NCBI RefSeq assembly: GCF_024703895.1
Contig: NZ_CP087968.1
Coordinates: 2,480,001 to 2,544,000 of the forward strand
Direction of reading: 5' to 3'
Length of the DNA stretch: 64,000 bases
From: Nocardioides sp. B-3
Lineage (GTDB): Bacteria; Actinomycetota; Actinomycetes; Propionibacteriales; Nocardioidaceae
Both the position numbers and the translations under genes were made by a program. The notes below the pieces were generated by a model, which made no database searches, had not been told where the DNA came from, and saw nothing but the letters and a program-made list of their open reading frames with translations. Positions 10,408 through 21,133 of the stretch are shown piece after piece (position 1 is the stretch's first letter; each line of letters opens with the position of its first letter).

Positions 10408-11403
10408 TCAGCGGGGGACCGGGACCGAGTTGAGGGCGGAGCTCAGGACGGCCGACACGTCGACGCCCTCGAGCTCGGCCTCGGGACGCAGCCCGAGGCG
10501 GTGGACGAGGGTGGCGTGCGCCAACGCCTTGACGTCGTCGGGCGTCACGAAGTCGCGCCCGGTCAGCCGGGCCCGGGCGCGCGAGGTGCGCATCAGCGCC
10601 GTGGCGCCGCGGGGGAGACCCCGAGCGAGAGCGACGGCGAGTCGCGGGTGGCTCGCGCGATGTCGACGATGTAGCCGGTCACCTCCGGCGACACCTGCAC
10701 GGTGCGTACGGCGGCCTGCCCCGCCTCGATGTCCGCTGGACCGGCGACGGCGCGCACCCCGGCGGCGGCGACGTCACGCGGGTCGAAGCCGGCGGCGTGC
10801 CGGGTGAGGATCTCGAGCTCGGCGTCCCGCTCCGGGATCGGCAGCACGATCTTGAGCAGGAAGCGGTCGAGCTGCGCCTCGGGCAGCGGGTAGGTGCCTT
10901 CGTACTCGACCGGGTTCTGGGTGGCCGCGACCGGGAACGGGCGCGGCAGCGGTCGCGAGACCCCGTCGACCGAGACCTGCCCCTCCTCCATCGCCTCCAG
11001 CAACGCCGACTGCGTCTTCGGCGGCGTCCGGTTGATCTCGTCGGCGAGCAGGAGGTGGGTGAAGAGCGGCCCCCTCCCGGAAGGCCAGCTCGCCGGCCCG
11101 GCCGTCGATCACCATCGAGCCGGTGATGTCGCCGGGCATCAGGTCGGGGGTGAACTGCACGCGCCGGGTCTCGACGTCGAGCGAGCCGGCGAGAGTGCGC
11201 ACGAGCAGCGTCTTGGCGACGCCGGGCACGCCCTCCATCAGCACGTGCCCGCCGCACAGCAGCGCGACGAGCAGGCCGGACACGGCGGCGTCCTGCCCGA
11301 CGACTGCCTTGGCGACCTCCGCGCGGACGGCGGCGAGCCGTTCGCGGGCGGCCTCGTGCGCTGCTGAGCTGTCGGGCGGGCTCACTGAGTTCGAGCTGGT
11401 CAT
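10408..11403 (-). CDS. MoxR-family AAA+ ATPase, first copy
   Basis: AAA+ chaperone-like ATPase of about 330 residues. Walker A is EGVPGVAKT near residue 55, with Ala-Lys in place of the usual Gly-Lys, as in many MoxR proteins. Walker B is LLLADEINRTPPKTQ, followed by sensor TQNPVEYEGTYPLPEAQLDRF. The C-terminal lid ends DFVTPDDVKALAHATLVHRL. Breaks at about 11069 (an extra G in a run) and 10613. Start ATG overlaps the DUF4350 stop (ATGA), so translation is coupled. MoxR and DUF58 act together in known systems. Confidence 0.9.
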
Positions 11404-12518
11404 GTGCGGCGTACCTCTCTGTCGAGCTCGGCCAACGCGGCGGCCGGGCGGATGAGTTCGTGGTCGGTGGCGGGCGCGGTGGCCCGTTCGCCGATCAGGG
11501 TGTCGATGTCGGAAGACGGTCGATCCAGTCGTACGGCGACGTCGCGGACCAGCGCCGCGACGTCGGTCGGCGGCAGCCGGAGGTGGGTGGCCGGTCGTCG
11601 CGGGTCGACCGACGCAGTGCGTCTGCGGCATGCCCGCGGGCCGACGCGGAGCGGTAGAGCCGGCCCCGGGCCTCGGTGGTCTCCAGCGAGCGCACGGTCA
11701 CGGGCAGGGGCTCGACCGCGAGCGCACCGAGCCGACGACCGCGCCACCAGATCACCGCAACCATCGCCGGGCCCATCAGCCACAGCGCCGGTGTCAGCCG
11801 GGGCGGCAGCAGGGACCGCAACCCGACACCGTCGTCGCCGACCGAGTCCTCGAGGCTCGGGACGTACCAGACCACGCGCGGGTGCTGGCCGAGCAGCCGC
11901 AGCGCCACCGCTGCGTTGTCGGCGCGCAGCACCCGGTCGTTCTCGACGATGCCGGCGGCGCCGAGCAGCGCCAGCCCGTCGCCGGCGGCGGCCAGCGCCC
12001 AGCCGGTGTCGCTCGGGAAGCACCCGGCGGTGGTGGCATAGGACGCCGACGCGTCGACCTCGATGCTCAGGTCGGACAGGTCGCCCAGCCCGGTGTCGGT
12101 GCAGTCGCCGTCCTGCCGGCCCTGCGGTGTGGCGCTACTGGCGGTGGCGTCGATACCGAGGGCCTCGGTGGCACCGGGGGCGGCCCCGACCACCACGGTC
12201 GTGCTGTGCCCGGTCGCCGCGAGCAGCCGGTCGGCCGTGCTCTGTCCGAGGTTCTCCGGGGGAGGTCACGACGACCGTGGTGTCGGCGTCGAGCGACCGG
12301 TCCTCCAGTGCCGCGGCCGAGCGGACGACGTCGACCTCGACCCCTTGGTCCTCGAGCACTCGGGCGAGGGCACGGGCGCCACGCGCCCCGGGATTCTCCG
12401 GATCGTGGTCGGCTCCCGTGCGCGGGCCACCGCTCAGCAGCACGGCCACGACCAGCGCCGCGAGGGTGCCCAGCCCGATCACCAGCGTCGAACGGTTGCG
12501 CCGCAGCCAGCCGCTCAT
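11400..12518 (-). CDS. DUF4350 membrane protein
   Basis: N-terminal helix STLVIGLGTLAALVVAVLLSGG, then an extracytoplasmic DUF4350 domain: PENPGARGARALARVLEDQGVEVDVVRSAAAL, with the common VLEDQGV pattern. Near residue 250 a second helix (LTPALWLMGPAMVAVIWW) leads to a cytoplasmic tail. DUF4350 is regularly found between DUF4129 and MoxR genes in actinobacteria; its role is unknown. Breaks at 12261 (CCCCGG for CCTGG, Ser-Leu-Glu-Asn) and 11600 (CCGG for CCAGG). Overlaps both neighbours by four bases. Confidence 0.8.
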
Positions 12519-13130
12519 TTGACGCCCACGAGCTCGTCGTCGAGTGCCAGCACGAACGCCGCCCGGTCCTGCGTCGCCTCGCGTTCGCCGTACAGGACGA
12601 GGTCGAAGAGGCGCGCACCCTCGGACATTCCCGCCGCCTGTGAGGGGTACGCCGACGACAGCGACTGCGCCACCTCGTGGGCCGTGGTCCCGGGCGCCGC
12701 GGCCGGGCGGCCGTGCTCGACCTGCCGGGCGACGAGGGCGCGGAAGCCGTCGACGAGCGCATCGGAGTGGCGCCCCTCGGCGTATGCCCCTTCGGCCCGG
12801 TCCCGCCACTCGCTGGCGCTGATCGACGCGTCGGGGAGCAGCGACTCCGTGGCCGAGCGCCGTTGCGGCGCGGAACGGGCTCGGGTGGCCAGCCAGATCA
12901 GCGCGAGGACGAGCAACAGTCCGACCGCCATCGCCGCAAAGGCGGACAGTGGTGGAGCGCTCGAGGCGACGGCGAGCACGTCGATGATCCGCCGCTCCAG
13001 CCCGGGCGACCGGGCGCTGCAGCAGGTCGTCCCGGTGGTAGGCGGAGTCGAGCAGCTCGCGACGCAACAGGTCGCGTCCCTCGCCGGGCGACGGCACGAG
13101 GGGCGGATCGACCAGCAGAGCCCAGCTCAC
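12515..13130 (-). CDS. DUF4129 membrane protein
   Basis: About 205 residues. A soluble N-terminal part (SPGEGRDLLRRELLDSAYH) precedes one transmembrane helix (SAFAAMAVGLLLVLALIWLATRA). The DUF4129 domain follows, with WRDRAEGAYAEGRHSDALVDGFRALVARQVEHG and SEGARLFDLVLYGEREAT. DUF4129 commonly stands at the C-terminus of bacterial transglutaminase-like membrane proteins; here it is a separate gene. Two adjacent errors near 12994-13005 (CCCGG and CCCGGG for CCTGG) break the frame after DDLLQR. GTG start overlaps the upstream stop (GTGA). Confidence 0.78.
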
Positions 13131-14208
13131 GAGCGGGTGAGCCCTGCCCGCTGCATCAGGACGACGTCGAAGGCCTCTCCGGCGCATCCGCAGGTCGATG
13201 TACTGCAGGGTCGCGACGGACGTGGTGAACGGCGCCACGAAGGCGGCCGTGATCACCGAGGCGATGGCCTGACCGAGGACGAGGAAGTAGACGCCCGTCT
13301 CGCCGGACACACCGCCGAGGAGCACGCCCCCGGCTGACCGGGCTGATCGGCATGGAGAGCATGGAGCCGGCGACCTGTGCGATGACGTAGGTGAGCAGGG
13401 CGATGCCGAACGTCCGCCAGAAGGCCGACCGGGTGAGGTGGAAGCCGCGGCCGACTGCCCCGAGCACCCCGATCGGCTCGAGCATCAGCGCCGGCACCGG
13501 CAGGTAGTAGACCCGCACCCAGAACCAGAGGACGAACGCGATGAAGGCCGGCACCGTGACCACGCCGTAGACGACCGGGACCTGCCAGCCCGAGGCGGTG
13601 ACGGCCACCACCACCCGTGTCAGGGCGTAGAGCGCGATCAGCATCGTGGTGGCCGGGCCGAGCAGCAGGGTGAGGCCGATCAGCCGCCAGCGCTTGCCGT
13701 GGGTCGCCGCCCGTGCCCGGCCCAGCGTGAGCTTGTGACCGGTCGCGGCAGCGGCGACCACGTGCGCGATCATGCCGCCGACGAGGATCAGCCCGATGCC
13801 CCGGAGCATCGCGCCCAGCATCAGGGAGCCGAACACCCCGATGAGGCCGGCGACGTCCTCACCGCTGACGGATCCACTCGGGTCGCCGTCGCTCAGGACG
13901 AGGTCGTTGGTCATCGACAGGTCCAGCACGGCGCCCGGGACGGCCGTGGCCAGCAGCGGGATCGCCATCGCGACGGCCGCCACGAGCACGGCTGACCCGA
14001 CGGTCGCGCGCGGGTTGAAGCGGATGATCTTGAAGGCCGCGTCGTACATGTCGCCCGGGCCGAGTGGTCGCAGCGGGATCGCGCCGGGCTTGTGCGCCGC
14101 GGCGTACGGCGCCGGCCGGGGGACGTAGGACCGAGCGGGCGGCGGCTGGGTCGGCGGCCCGGGCGGGGGCGCGCTCCAACCCGGCGGTGGCGGTTGCTGC
14201 TCCGACAT
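13127..14208 (-). CDS. DUF7847-type polytopic membrane protein
   Basis: About 360 residues. A Pro-rich cytoplasmic N-terminus (PPPGWSAPPPGPPTQPPP) precedes the motif GDMYDAAFKIIRFNPRATVGSAVL, typical of membrane proteins related to the glycerophosphodiester phosphodiesterase membrane domain. About six to eight hydrophobic segments follow. First gene of the five-gene operon with DUF4129, DUF4350, MoxR and DUF58. Breaks at about 13333 (CCGGGG for CCAGG, Ser-Gln-Gly) and 13178. RBS-like GGGGGGA stands five bases before the ATG. The operon probably builds or remodels an envelope structure, but the substrate is unknown. Confidence 0.75.
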
Positions 14209-14265
14209 GGCGTCCCCCCGGGTGCTGACGAGGTGGCAATCCTGTCAGGTCGCCCCCCGGCGTCC

Positions 14266-14281
14266 TACGCTGTCACCCGTG
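14266..14281 (+). promoter_or_regulatory. -10 element for leaderless hydrolase start
   Basis: TACGCT at 14266-14271 stands seven bases before GTG 14279, and no Shine-Dalgarno is present. Confidence 0.4.
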
Positions 14282-15102
14282 AGGGCGAGGGGTGTACGCC
14301 GCGGGGCCGGGCCGTTGCTCGCCCTTCTCCTGCTCGCAGTGAGCGGCTGCTCGGGTTCGGGCGCCGAGCCCGTCGAGTCGGAGCCGGCGGCGGGGGACGA
14401 GTGCAGCGCCTACTTCCCGGCCGGCGCCGAGGTGCGCAACCGCACCCTGCGGGGCGCCTCCGACGGCGAGATCCGGGCCGTCGAGTTCACGAGCGCGGAC
14501 GCCCACACGGCGCTCGTGCTGCTGCCGGAGCGCGGGGGAGGCGTGTGCGGCTGGGGGACCTTCGCCCACGCCGCGAGCGCTGAGGGCTTCGCCTCGATCG
14601 TGGTCGCACCGTGTGGGTACGGCGACTCGACGTGCACCTCCGAGGGCGACGCCGACCCGGTCAACGAGGTCGCGCCGGCGATCGACGCGGCCCGTGAGGA
14701 CCTCGGCGTCGACCGGGTCGTGCTGGTCGGTGCCTCCATGGGCGGGTCGCTCACCGTCCCGGCCGCGGCGGGCGGCGCCGACGTCGACACCCGGATCGAC
14801 GTGTCGGGGCCGCCGGCGTGGGAGGAGACGACGCTCAGGTCGGTCTCCTCGTCCCTGCCCGCGGGGGACTGGTGGTCCGGGCGAGGTCGGACGGCGCGGC
14901 GGCGTACGCGAGGTCACGGTCGCTGGCGAAGCGTTCCGGCGCCCGCTTCCTCGACGGCGGAAGCGGTCACGGATACGAGCTGCTGACCCGTCTTGACGGG
15001 CGGATCACCCGCGTCCGGACGCGCCGTCCCGGCCCACGCGGCGGGCTGATCCTGCCCCCGCTCATTCCGATTTGGCGCGTGCGGGGATGTCTGCCAAGAT
15101 AG
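14279..15102 (+). CDS. Secreted lipoprotein, alpha/beta hydrolase fold
   Basis: A lipoprotein signal peptide ([14 protein letters not shown], lipobox VSGC) is followed by an alpha/beta-hydrolase-like domain. The nucleophile elbow is VGASMGGS near residue 158 (GxSxGG) and [10 protein letters not shown] near the end supplies the probable catalytic His. Substrate unknown. The frame breaks at about 14864 (extra Gs). The end is uncertain: the frame to 15102 would run into the rpsJ promoter, while another reading ends at 15049. The start is the GTG with TACGCT seven bases upstream. Stands alone between the DUF operon and the S10 operon. Confidence 0.65.
15072..15100 (+). promoter_or_regulatory. Candidate promoter of the S10 operon
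   Basis: TTGGCG at 15072-15077, a 17-base spacer and CAAGAT at 15095-15100 resemble a housekeeping sigma promoter. It would give a leader of about 340 bases before rpsJ. A second weaker candidate starts with TTGACT at 15155. Confidence 0.5.
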
Positions 15103-15448
15103 TCCGGTTGCTCCGGCGAGTCGCTTTCACGCGGCTGGCGGAGTGTGGCAGCACTTGACTTCTGAATCGCGTCTCCGAAGATCGATTGAGCAGTTGCGTG
15201 CACCGCACCTCACCAGTTGGCGAGTAGGAGACTCGATCAGCCCGACGAACCCGTCGGGTGTCCCCCACACAACACATCGAGATCCGGGTCAAGTTTCGCG
15301 GAAAGTGCGCGACACGCCCGACCGCGGGGGTCGGTGGTGGGGGCGGATGCACGGGCGGTGCGGACTCACCCGAGGACGTGTCGTGAACCAGACCAGAACG
15401 CGGTACGACCCCAGTGGGGCGTACGAGATCGATAAGGACGAAGGACCT
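15103..15448 (+). other. Leader region of the S10 operon
   Basis: About 346 bases without a convincing gene. The rpsJ frame stays open back to 15143, with an in-frame GTG at 15383, but S10 proteins normally begin at the ATG used here. There are several short GC-rich inverted repeats and no clear terminator. The length suggests room for regulation, but I cannot identify a known ribosomal leader. Confidence 0.4.
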
Positions 15449-15757
15449 ATGGCGGGACAGAAGATCCGCATCAGGCTCAAGGCCTATGACCACGAGGTGA
15501 TCGACACCTCGGCGCGCAAGATCGTGGACACCGTCACCCGCACGGGTGCGAAGGTCGCCGGCCCCGTGCCGCTGCCGACCGAGAAGAACGTGTTCTGCGT
15601 CATCCGCTCGCCCCACAAGTACAAGGACTCGCGCGAGCACTTCGAGATGCGCACCCACAAGCGCCTCATCGACATCATCGACCCCACGCCGAAGACCGTC
15701 GACTCGCTCATGCGCCTCGACCTGCCTGCCGGTGTCGACATCGAGATCAAGCTCTGA
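15449..15757 (+). CDS. rpsJ: 30S ribosomal protein S10
   Basis: 102 residues, intact. [19 protein letters not shown] is the standard actinobacterial N-terminus and [21 protein letters not shown] the conserved loop. S10 is a 30S head protein and the antitermination partner NusE. First gene of the S10 operon, with AAGGACC just upstream of the ATG. rplC follows ten bases after the stop. Confidence 0.98.
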   Translation: MAGQKIRIRLKAYDHEVIDTSARKIVDTVTRTGAKVAGPVPLPTEKNVFCVIRSPHKYKDSREHFEMRTHKRLIDIIDPTPKTVDSLMRLDLPAGVDIEIKL

Positions 15758-15767
15758 GGTTGTTGAG

Positions 15768-16428
15768 ATGACTTTCGAACGCAATGTGAAGGGCCTGCTG
15801 GGCACCAAGCTCGGCATGACCCAGTTCTGGGACGAGAACAACCCGGTCGTCCCCGTCACCGTGATCGCGGCCTCGACCAACGTCGTGACCCAGATCCGCC
15901 AGCCCGAGATCGATGGCTACAACGCCATCCCGGGTCGGCTTCGGCGAGATCGAGGCACGCAAGGTCAACCAGCCCGACGCCGGACACTTCGCCAAGGCTG
16001 GAGTGACCCCGCGTCGCCACCTCGTCGAGATCCGCACCGCCGACGCCTCGTCCTACACCATCGGTCAGGAGCTCAGCCCCGAGCTGTTCGCCGCCGGTGA
16101 CGAGATCGACGTGACCGGCACCAGCAAGGGCAAGGGCTTCGCGGGTGTCATGAAGCGCCACGGCTTCCACGGGGTCGGCGCCTCGCACGGTGCCCACCGC
16201 AACCACCGCAAGCCGGGCTCCATCGGTGCCTGCGCCACGCCCGGTCGTGTCTTCAAGGGCACGCGCATGGCTGGTCGCATGGGTAGCGACACGGTCACCA
16301 CCCAAAACATCACGGTGCACGCCGTTGACGTCGAGAAGGGCCTGATCATGCTCAAGGGCGCCGTTCCCGGCCCCAAGGGTGGTCTCGTGGTCCTGCGCTC
16401 GGCCGCCAAGAAGACGCAGGAGGCCTGA
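15768..16428 (+). CDS. rplC: 50S ribosomal protein L3
   Basis: Early-assembly 23S rRNA-binding protein near the peptidyl transferase centre. [11 protein letters not shown] at the N-terminus and [16 protein letters not shown] near the C-terminus are signature stretches; about 220 residues. One frame break at 15929-15934, where CCCGGG stands for the CCAGG of Ile-Gln-Val-Gly. rplD starts two bases after the stop. Confidence 0.97.
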
Positions 16429-16430
16429 GC

Positions 16431-17349
16431 ATGGCTACCAAGACTGTCAAGGTTGACTTCCCCGCCGAGATCTTCGACGTCGACGTCAACGTCCCGCTGA
16501 TCCACCGAGTCGTCGTCGCGCAGCAGGCTGCTGCTCGTCAGGGCACCCACTCCACCAAGCGTCGCGGTGAAGTCCGCGGTGGTGGACGCAAGCCCTACAA
16601 GCAGAAGGGCACCGGCCGCGCCCGTCAGGGCTCGACCCGCGCTCCGCAGTTCGCCGGCGGTGGCATCGTGCACGGCCCCAAGCCGCGCGACTACAGCGAG
16701 CGGACCCCCAAGAAGATGAAGGCTGCCGCCCTGCGCGGTGCCCTCTCCGACCGGGCCCGCAACGAGCGCATCCACGTCGTCGACGGCCTGATCGCCGGCG
16801 ACAAGCCCTCCACCAAGACGGCCCCGGCCGCGCTGACCGCTCTGAGCGAGCGCGTCCGCTTCCCCGGTGGTCCTCGAGCGCAGCGACTCCGTCACGTGGC
16901 TCTCGCTGCGCAACGCGCCGCAGGTGCACATCGTGGCGGTTGACCAGCTCAACACCTACGACGTGCTCGCCAGCGACGACGTCGTCTTCACCACGGGCGC
17001 CTACGAGGCCTTCGTGAGTGGTGCGGCTGCCAAGGCCAGTGCCCGCAAGTTCGTCGTCGTCGACGCACCTGCTGACGCCAAGACCGAGGTCAAGGCGTTC
17101 GCGGACGTTCCCGAGACCTCCGCCGACGAGGCCCCGGCCCTGCCGGCGGGTGCCAAGGCGCCGCTCAAGAGCGGCAACGCTCCCAAGGGCTACGAGATCA
17201 AGGGCAACGCCGACTCGGGTCTCTACCACGAGCCCGACGGCCAGTGGTACGACGCCACGGTGGCCGAGTTCTGGTTCAAGAGTGCCGAGGACGCAGAGGC
17301 CGCTGGCTTCAAGCGTGCCGGTGGCGCTGCCAAGGAGGACGACAAGTGA
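16431..17349 (+). CDS. rplD: 50S ribosomal protein L4 with C-terminal sunset-like domain
   Basis: L4 binds 23S rRNA and lines the exit tunnel. The loop [25 protein letters not shown] is typical. One break at 16862 (CCCCGG for CCAGG). Normal L4 ends soon after [13 protein letters not shown]; this one adds about 95 residues: an acidic Ala/Pro linker and a compact domain of about 40 residues. That domain reads [17 protein letters not shown], then TVAEFWF and AEAAGF. The same domain ends L17 and occurs three times in ArfC in this window. I take it to be the 'sunset' domain of NCBI annotation (from memory). Its role on a ribosomal protein is unknown. Confidence 0.96.
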
Positions 17350-17651
17350 GCACCCTGCACAAGGACCACCGCGACATCCTGATCGCACCGGTCGTCTCCG
17401 AGAAGAGCTACAGCCTCCTCGACGCCAACAAGTACACGTTCATCGTGCGTCCGAGCGCCAACAAGACCGAGATCAAGATTGCGGTCGAGAAGATCTTCAA
17501 CGTCAAGGTGACCTCGGTCAACACGATCAACCGCCGGGGCAAGACGCGTCGCACCAAGACCGGCCTCGGCAAGCGCGCCAACACCAAGCGCGCAATCGTC
17601 AGCCTCGCTGAGGGTCACCGCATCGACATCTTCGGCGGTCCGGTCTCCTGA
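17346..17651 (+). CDS. rplW: 50S ribosomal protein L23
   Basis: 101 residues, intact. L23 sits at the tunnel exit and docks trigger factor, SRP and the Sec translocon. [17 protein letters not shown] and the basic loop [15 protein letters not shown] are characteristic. The GTG start overlaps the rplD stop (GTGA), so it is translationally coupled. Confidence 0.97.
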   Translation: MSTLHKDHRDILIAPVVSEKSYSLLDANKYTFIVRPSANKTEIKIAVEKIFNVKVTSVNTINRRGKTRRTKTGLGKRANTKRAIVSLAEGHRIDIFGGPVS

Positions 17652-17676
17652 CCGGGTTGTACGAATAGGAACTGAT

Positions 17677-18514
17677 ATGGCTATCCGCAAGTACAAGCCG
17701 ACCACCCCGGGCCGTCGTGGCTCCTCGGTGGCCGACTTCGTCGAGATCACTCGGACCACGCCCGAGAAGTCGCTGACGCGTCCGCTGCCCAAGAACGGCG
17801 GCCGCAACAACCGGGGGCGCATCACCACCCGGCACAAGGGTGGCGGCCACAAGCGCGCCTACCGCATCATCGACTTCCGTCGCTACGACAAGGACGGCGT
17901 GCCGGCCAAGGTCGCTCACATCGAGTACGACCCCAACCGCACGGCGCGCATCGCGCTGCTGCACTACGTCGACGGCGAGAAGCGCTACATCGTGGCCCCC
18001 AAGGGTCTCGAGCAGGGCACGCCCGTCGAGTCCGGCCCCAACGCCGACATCAAGCCCGGTAACAACCTGCCGCTGCGCAACATCCCGGTCGGTACCACCA
18101 TCCACTGCGTGGAGCTTCGTCCGGGCGGCGGCGCCAAGATCGCCCGCTCGGCCGGCAACTCCGCCCAGCTGGTGGCCCGCGAGGGCAGCCGCGCCACGCT
18201 GCGTCTGCCTTCGGGCGAGATGCGCTTCGTCGACGTGCGCTGCCGCGCCACGATCGGCGAGGTCGGCAACGCCGAGCAGTCCAACATCAACTGGGGCAAG
18301 GCTGGCCGCATGCGCTGGAAGGGCGTTCGCCCGACCGTGCGCGGTGTCGTCATGAACCCGGTCGACCACCCGCACGGTGGTGGTGAGGGCAAGACGTCCG
18401 GTGGTCGCCACCCGGTGTCGCCCCCGGGGCCAGAAGGAAGGCCGCACGCGCAAGCGCAAGGCCTCCGACTCCCAGATCATCCGTCGTCGCAAGTCCGGCA
18501 AGGGTAGGAAGTAA
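17677..18514 (+). CDS. rplB: 50S ribosomal protein L2
   Basis: L2 is essential for subunit joining and peptidyl transfer. [14 protein letters not shown], the [19 protein letters not shown] stretch and [15 protein letters not shown] with the functionally critical His are all present. The frame breaks at 18421-18429: CCCCCGGGG where Ser-Pro-Trp-Gly needs CCCTGGGG, a CCTGG miscall. Restored, the protein ends with [10 protein letters not shown] at 18514 and has 278 residues, as usual. Confidence 0.97.
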
Positions 18515-18519
18515 CAGCT

Positions 18520-18802
18520 ATGCCTCGCAGCCTGAAGAAGGGCCCCTTCATCGACGACCACCTTCAGAAGAAGGTGGACGCCGAGAACGACAAGGGCACC
18601 CACAACGTCATCAAGACTCCGGTCACGCCGGTCGATGATCGTGCCCGACATGATCGGTCACACCATCGCGGTGCACGACGGTCGCAAGCACGTTCCCGTG
18701 TTCGTCACCGACTCGATGGTCGGTCACAAGCTCGGTGAGTTCGCACCGACGCGGACCTACAAGGGTCACGTCAAGGAAGACCGGAAGGGAAAGCGCCGAT
18801 GA
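18520..18802 (+). CDS. rpsS: 30S ribosomal protein S19
   Basis: 30S head protein at the A-site finger. [19 protein letters not shown] and the C-terminal [20 protein letters not shown] are diagnostic. One break near 18618 (ACTCCGG for ACCTGG, Thr-Trp-Ser-Arg). About 93 residues. The stop overlaps the rplV start by four bases. Confidence 0.96.
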
Positions 18803-19227
18803 GCGTCACCGAGCGCCAGCGCACGAGCGCCCGCCGCGAGACCCTGCTGGGCGACCAGCCCGGGGCCTTCGCGAGCGCCCGCTACGTCCGTATCACCCCC
18901 ATGAAGGCCCGCCGTGTCGTCGACATGGTCCGCGGTCTTCCCGTCGACGACGCTCTGTCGCTCCTGCAGTTCGCGCCGCAGGCCGCCTCGGAGACCGTCT
19001 ACAAGGTGCTGGAGAGCGCCATCGCCAATGCCGAGACCACCGAGGGCCTGCCGAAGGCTGACCTCGTCGTCTCCGTCGCGATGGTCGACGAGGGCCCGAC
19101 GATGAAGCGTTGGCGTCCGCGTGCGCAGGGTCGTGCGACCCGCATCAACAAGCGCACCAGCCACATCACGCTCGTCGTGCAGCCGGCCGACGTCGCCGCC
19201 GCGAAGAAGAACGGAAGGAATGCCTGA
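18799..19227 (+). CDS. rplV: 50S ribosomal protein L22
   Basis: Tunnel-lining protein, 142 residues, intact. [20 protein letters not shown] opens the core and [24 protein letters not shown] forms the macrolide-loop region. N-terminal and C-terminal Ala/Lys additions are ordinary for actinobacteria. Start and stop overlap neighbouring genes. Confidence 0.97.
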   Translation: MSVTERQRTSARRETLLGDQPGAFASARYVRITPMKARRVVDMVRGLPVDDALSLLQFAPQAASETVYKVLESAIANAETTEGLPKADLVVSVAMVDEGPTMKRWRPRAQGRATRINKRTSHITLVVQPADVAAAKKNGRNA

Positions 19228-20074
19228 TGGGTCAGAAGATCAACCCGAACGGGTTCCGCCCGGGCATCTCGACGGACCACAAGAGCCGTTGGTACGCCGA
19301 CAAGCTCTACAAGTCCTACGTCGGTGAGGACGTCGCGATCCGTCGCCTGCTCTCCAAGGGCATGGAACGGGCCGGCATCTCCAAGGTCGAGATCGAGCGC
19401 ACCCGCGACCGCGTGCGAGTGGACATCCACACCGCGGTCCGGGCATCGTCATCGGTCGCCGTGGCGCCGAGGCCGACCGCATCCGCGGCGAGCTCGAGAA
19501 GCTCACCGGCAAGCAGGTGCAGCTGAACATCCTCGAGGTCAAGAACCCCGAGATCGACGCCCAGCTCGTCGCCCGGGGAGTTGCCGAGCAGCTCTCCGGT
19601 CGCGTGCAGTTCCGTCGTGCGATGAAGAAGGCCATGCAGACCTCGATGCGCTCCGGTGCCAAGGGCATCCGGATCCAGTGCTCGGGTCGTCTCAACGGCG
19701 CCGAGATGTCGCGCACCGAGTTCTACCGCGAGGGTCGCGTTCCGCTGCACACGCTGCGTGCCGACATCGACTACGGCTTCTACGAGGCCAAGACGACCTT
19801 CGGCCGCATCGGCGTGAAGGTCTGGATCTACAAGGGTGAGGTTGCCGGCACGCGTGCCGAGCGCCGAGCGCAGGCTGCTGCTCGCGCCGGTGCTCCGGGT
19901 CGCGGTGGCGCAGGCGGCGCTGGTGGTCGTCCCACCCGCGGCGGCGAGCGTCCGAGCCGTGGCACCCGCACCGACCGTCCCGCTCGCTCCGACGCCCCCG
20001 CCGAGGCCGCTGCTCCCGCCGCGACCGACGCTCCGGCTGTTGAGGCTGCGGCCACGACCGGACAGGAGGGCTGA
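19227..20074 (+). CDS. rpsC: 30S ribosomal protein S3 with disordered tail
   Basis: S3 shapes the mRNA entry site and has helicase activity with S4 and S5. [14 protein letters not shown], the KH domain ([14 protein letters not shown]) and [19 protein letters not shown] are standard. One break near 19437 in the KH domain, where family sequence requires His-Thr-Ala-Arg-Pro-Gly. The last 60 or so residues are a Gly/Arg/Ala/Pro-rich extension, common in this class. The start overlaps the rplV stop by one base. Confidence 0.96.
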
Positions 20075-20078
20075 AGCA

Positions 20079-20499
20079 ATGTTGATGCCCCGTCGCGTCA
20101 AGCACCGCAAGCAGCACCACCCCAAGCGGACCGGTGCGGCCAAGGGCGGCACGAAGCTCGCCTTCGGTGACTTCGGCATCCAGGGCGATCGAGGGTCACT
20201 ACGTGACCAACCGACAGATCGAGTCGGCCCGTATCGCCATGACCCGCCACATCAAGCGAGGCGGAAAGGTCTGGATCAACATCTACCCGGACCGCCCGCT
20301 GACCAAGAAGCCCGCCGAGACCCGCATGGGTTCCGGTAAGGGTTCGCCCGAGTGGTGGGTGGCCAACGTCAAGCCCGGCCGCGTCATGTTCGAACTTTCC
20401 GGTGTGGACGAGGAGACCGCTCGCGAGGCCATGCGCCGCGCGATGCACAAGCTCCCCATGAAGTGCCGGTTCATTTCCCGCGAGGCAGGTGAATTCTGA
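20079..20499 (+). CDS. rplP: 50S ribosomal protein L16
   Basis: L16 contacts the A-site tRNA elbow. It begins [36 protein letters not shown] near residue 85 holds the conserved Arg-neighbouring loop. Break at 20180-20185, CCAGGG for CCAGG (Gly-Ile-Gln-Ala-Ile). About 139 residues. The first ATG was chosen; a second lies two codons later. rpmC overlaps the stop by one base. Confidence 0.96.
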
Positions 20500-20747
20500 T
20501 GAGCAACAAGCTGAATGCCTTCGAGCTCGACGAGCTCAACGCTGTCGACCTCGAGTCGAAGCTCCGCGAGGCCAAGGAGGAGCTGTTCAACCTCCGCTTC
20601 CGGGCGGCCACCGGCCAGCTGGAGAGCCACGGTCGTCTCCGGACGGTCAAGAAGGACATTGCCCGGATCTACACCGTGGTGCGTGAGCGCGAGCTCGGAA
20701 TCCGCAGCACCCCGGGAAGCACCAACACTGAAGAGGCCAGCGCATGA
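20499..20747 (+). CDS. rpmC: 50S ribosomal protein L29
   Basis: 82 residues, intact. Two-helix protein at the tunnel exit beside L23. [37 protein letters not shown] is the family core in one stretch, of which [15 protein letters not shown] is most diagnostic. The stop overlaps the rpsQ start by four bases. Confidence 0.96.
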   Translation: MSNKLNAFELDELNAVDLESKLREAKEELFNLRFRAATGQLESHGRLRTVKKDIARIYTVVRERELGIRSTPGSTNTEEASA

Positions 20748-21028
20748 GCGAGACCACTGAGACCACCCAGGACCGGGCGCGCAACCAGCGCAAGGTCCGC
20801 GAGGGCTCGGTCGTGAGCGACAAGATGGACAAGACCATCGTCGTCACGGTCGAGGACCGCGTGAAGCACGCGCTCTACGGCAAGGTCATGCGTCGGACCT
20901 CGCGCCTCAAGGCGCACGACGAGGAGAACCAGTGCGGCATCGGCGACCGGGTCCTGATCATGGAGACCCGTCCGCTGTCGGCCACCAAGCGCTGGCGCCT
21001 CGTCGAGGTCCTCGAGAAGGCCAAGTGA
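20744..21028 (+). CDS. rpsQ: 30S ribosomal protein S17
   Basis: 94 residues, intact. OB-fold early-assembly protein. [22 protein letters not shown] and [21 protein letters not shown] are conserved. Last gene of the S10 operon; 105 bases separate it from rplN. Confidence 0.97.
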   Translation: MSETTETTQDRARNQRKVREGSVVSDKMDKTIVVTVEDRVKHALYGKVMRRTSRLKAHDEENQCGIGDRVLIMETRPLSATKRWRLVEVLEKAK

Positions 21029-21133
21029 CCTGAGGCTTCACCGCCTCTGAGCTTCACCTCACCACACATCCGTTCGGCCGGGCTCGCGATCCTCTGAGAT
21101 CGGTGAGAACCAGCTCGACAACCGGGAGAAATA
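21029..21133 (+). promoter_or_regulatory. S10/spc operon junction
   Basis: A 105-base gap with a small hairpin (GAGGC ttcac CGCCTC arrangement near 21032) and an RBS-like GGGAGAA before rplN. Such junctions often carry the spc promoter, but I see no convincing -35/-10 pair. Confidence 0.3.

Noticed and set aside
15383..15448. N-terminal extension of S10 from GTG 15383
   Set aside because: Family N-termini match the ATG at 15449; the upstream residues show no conserved pattern.
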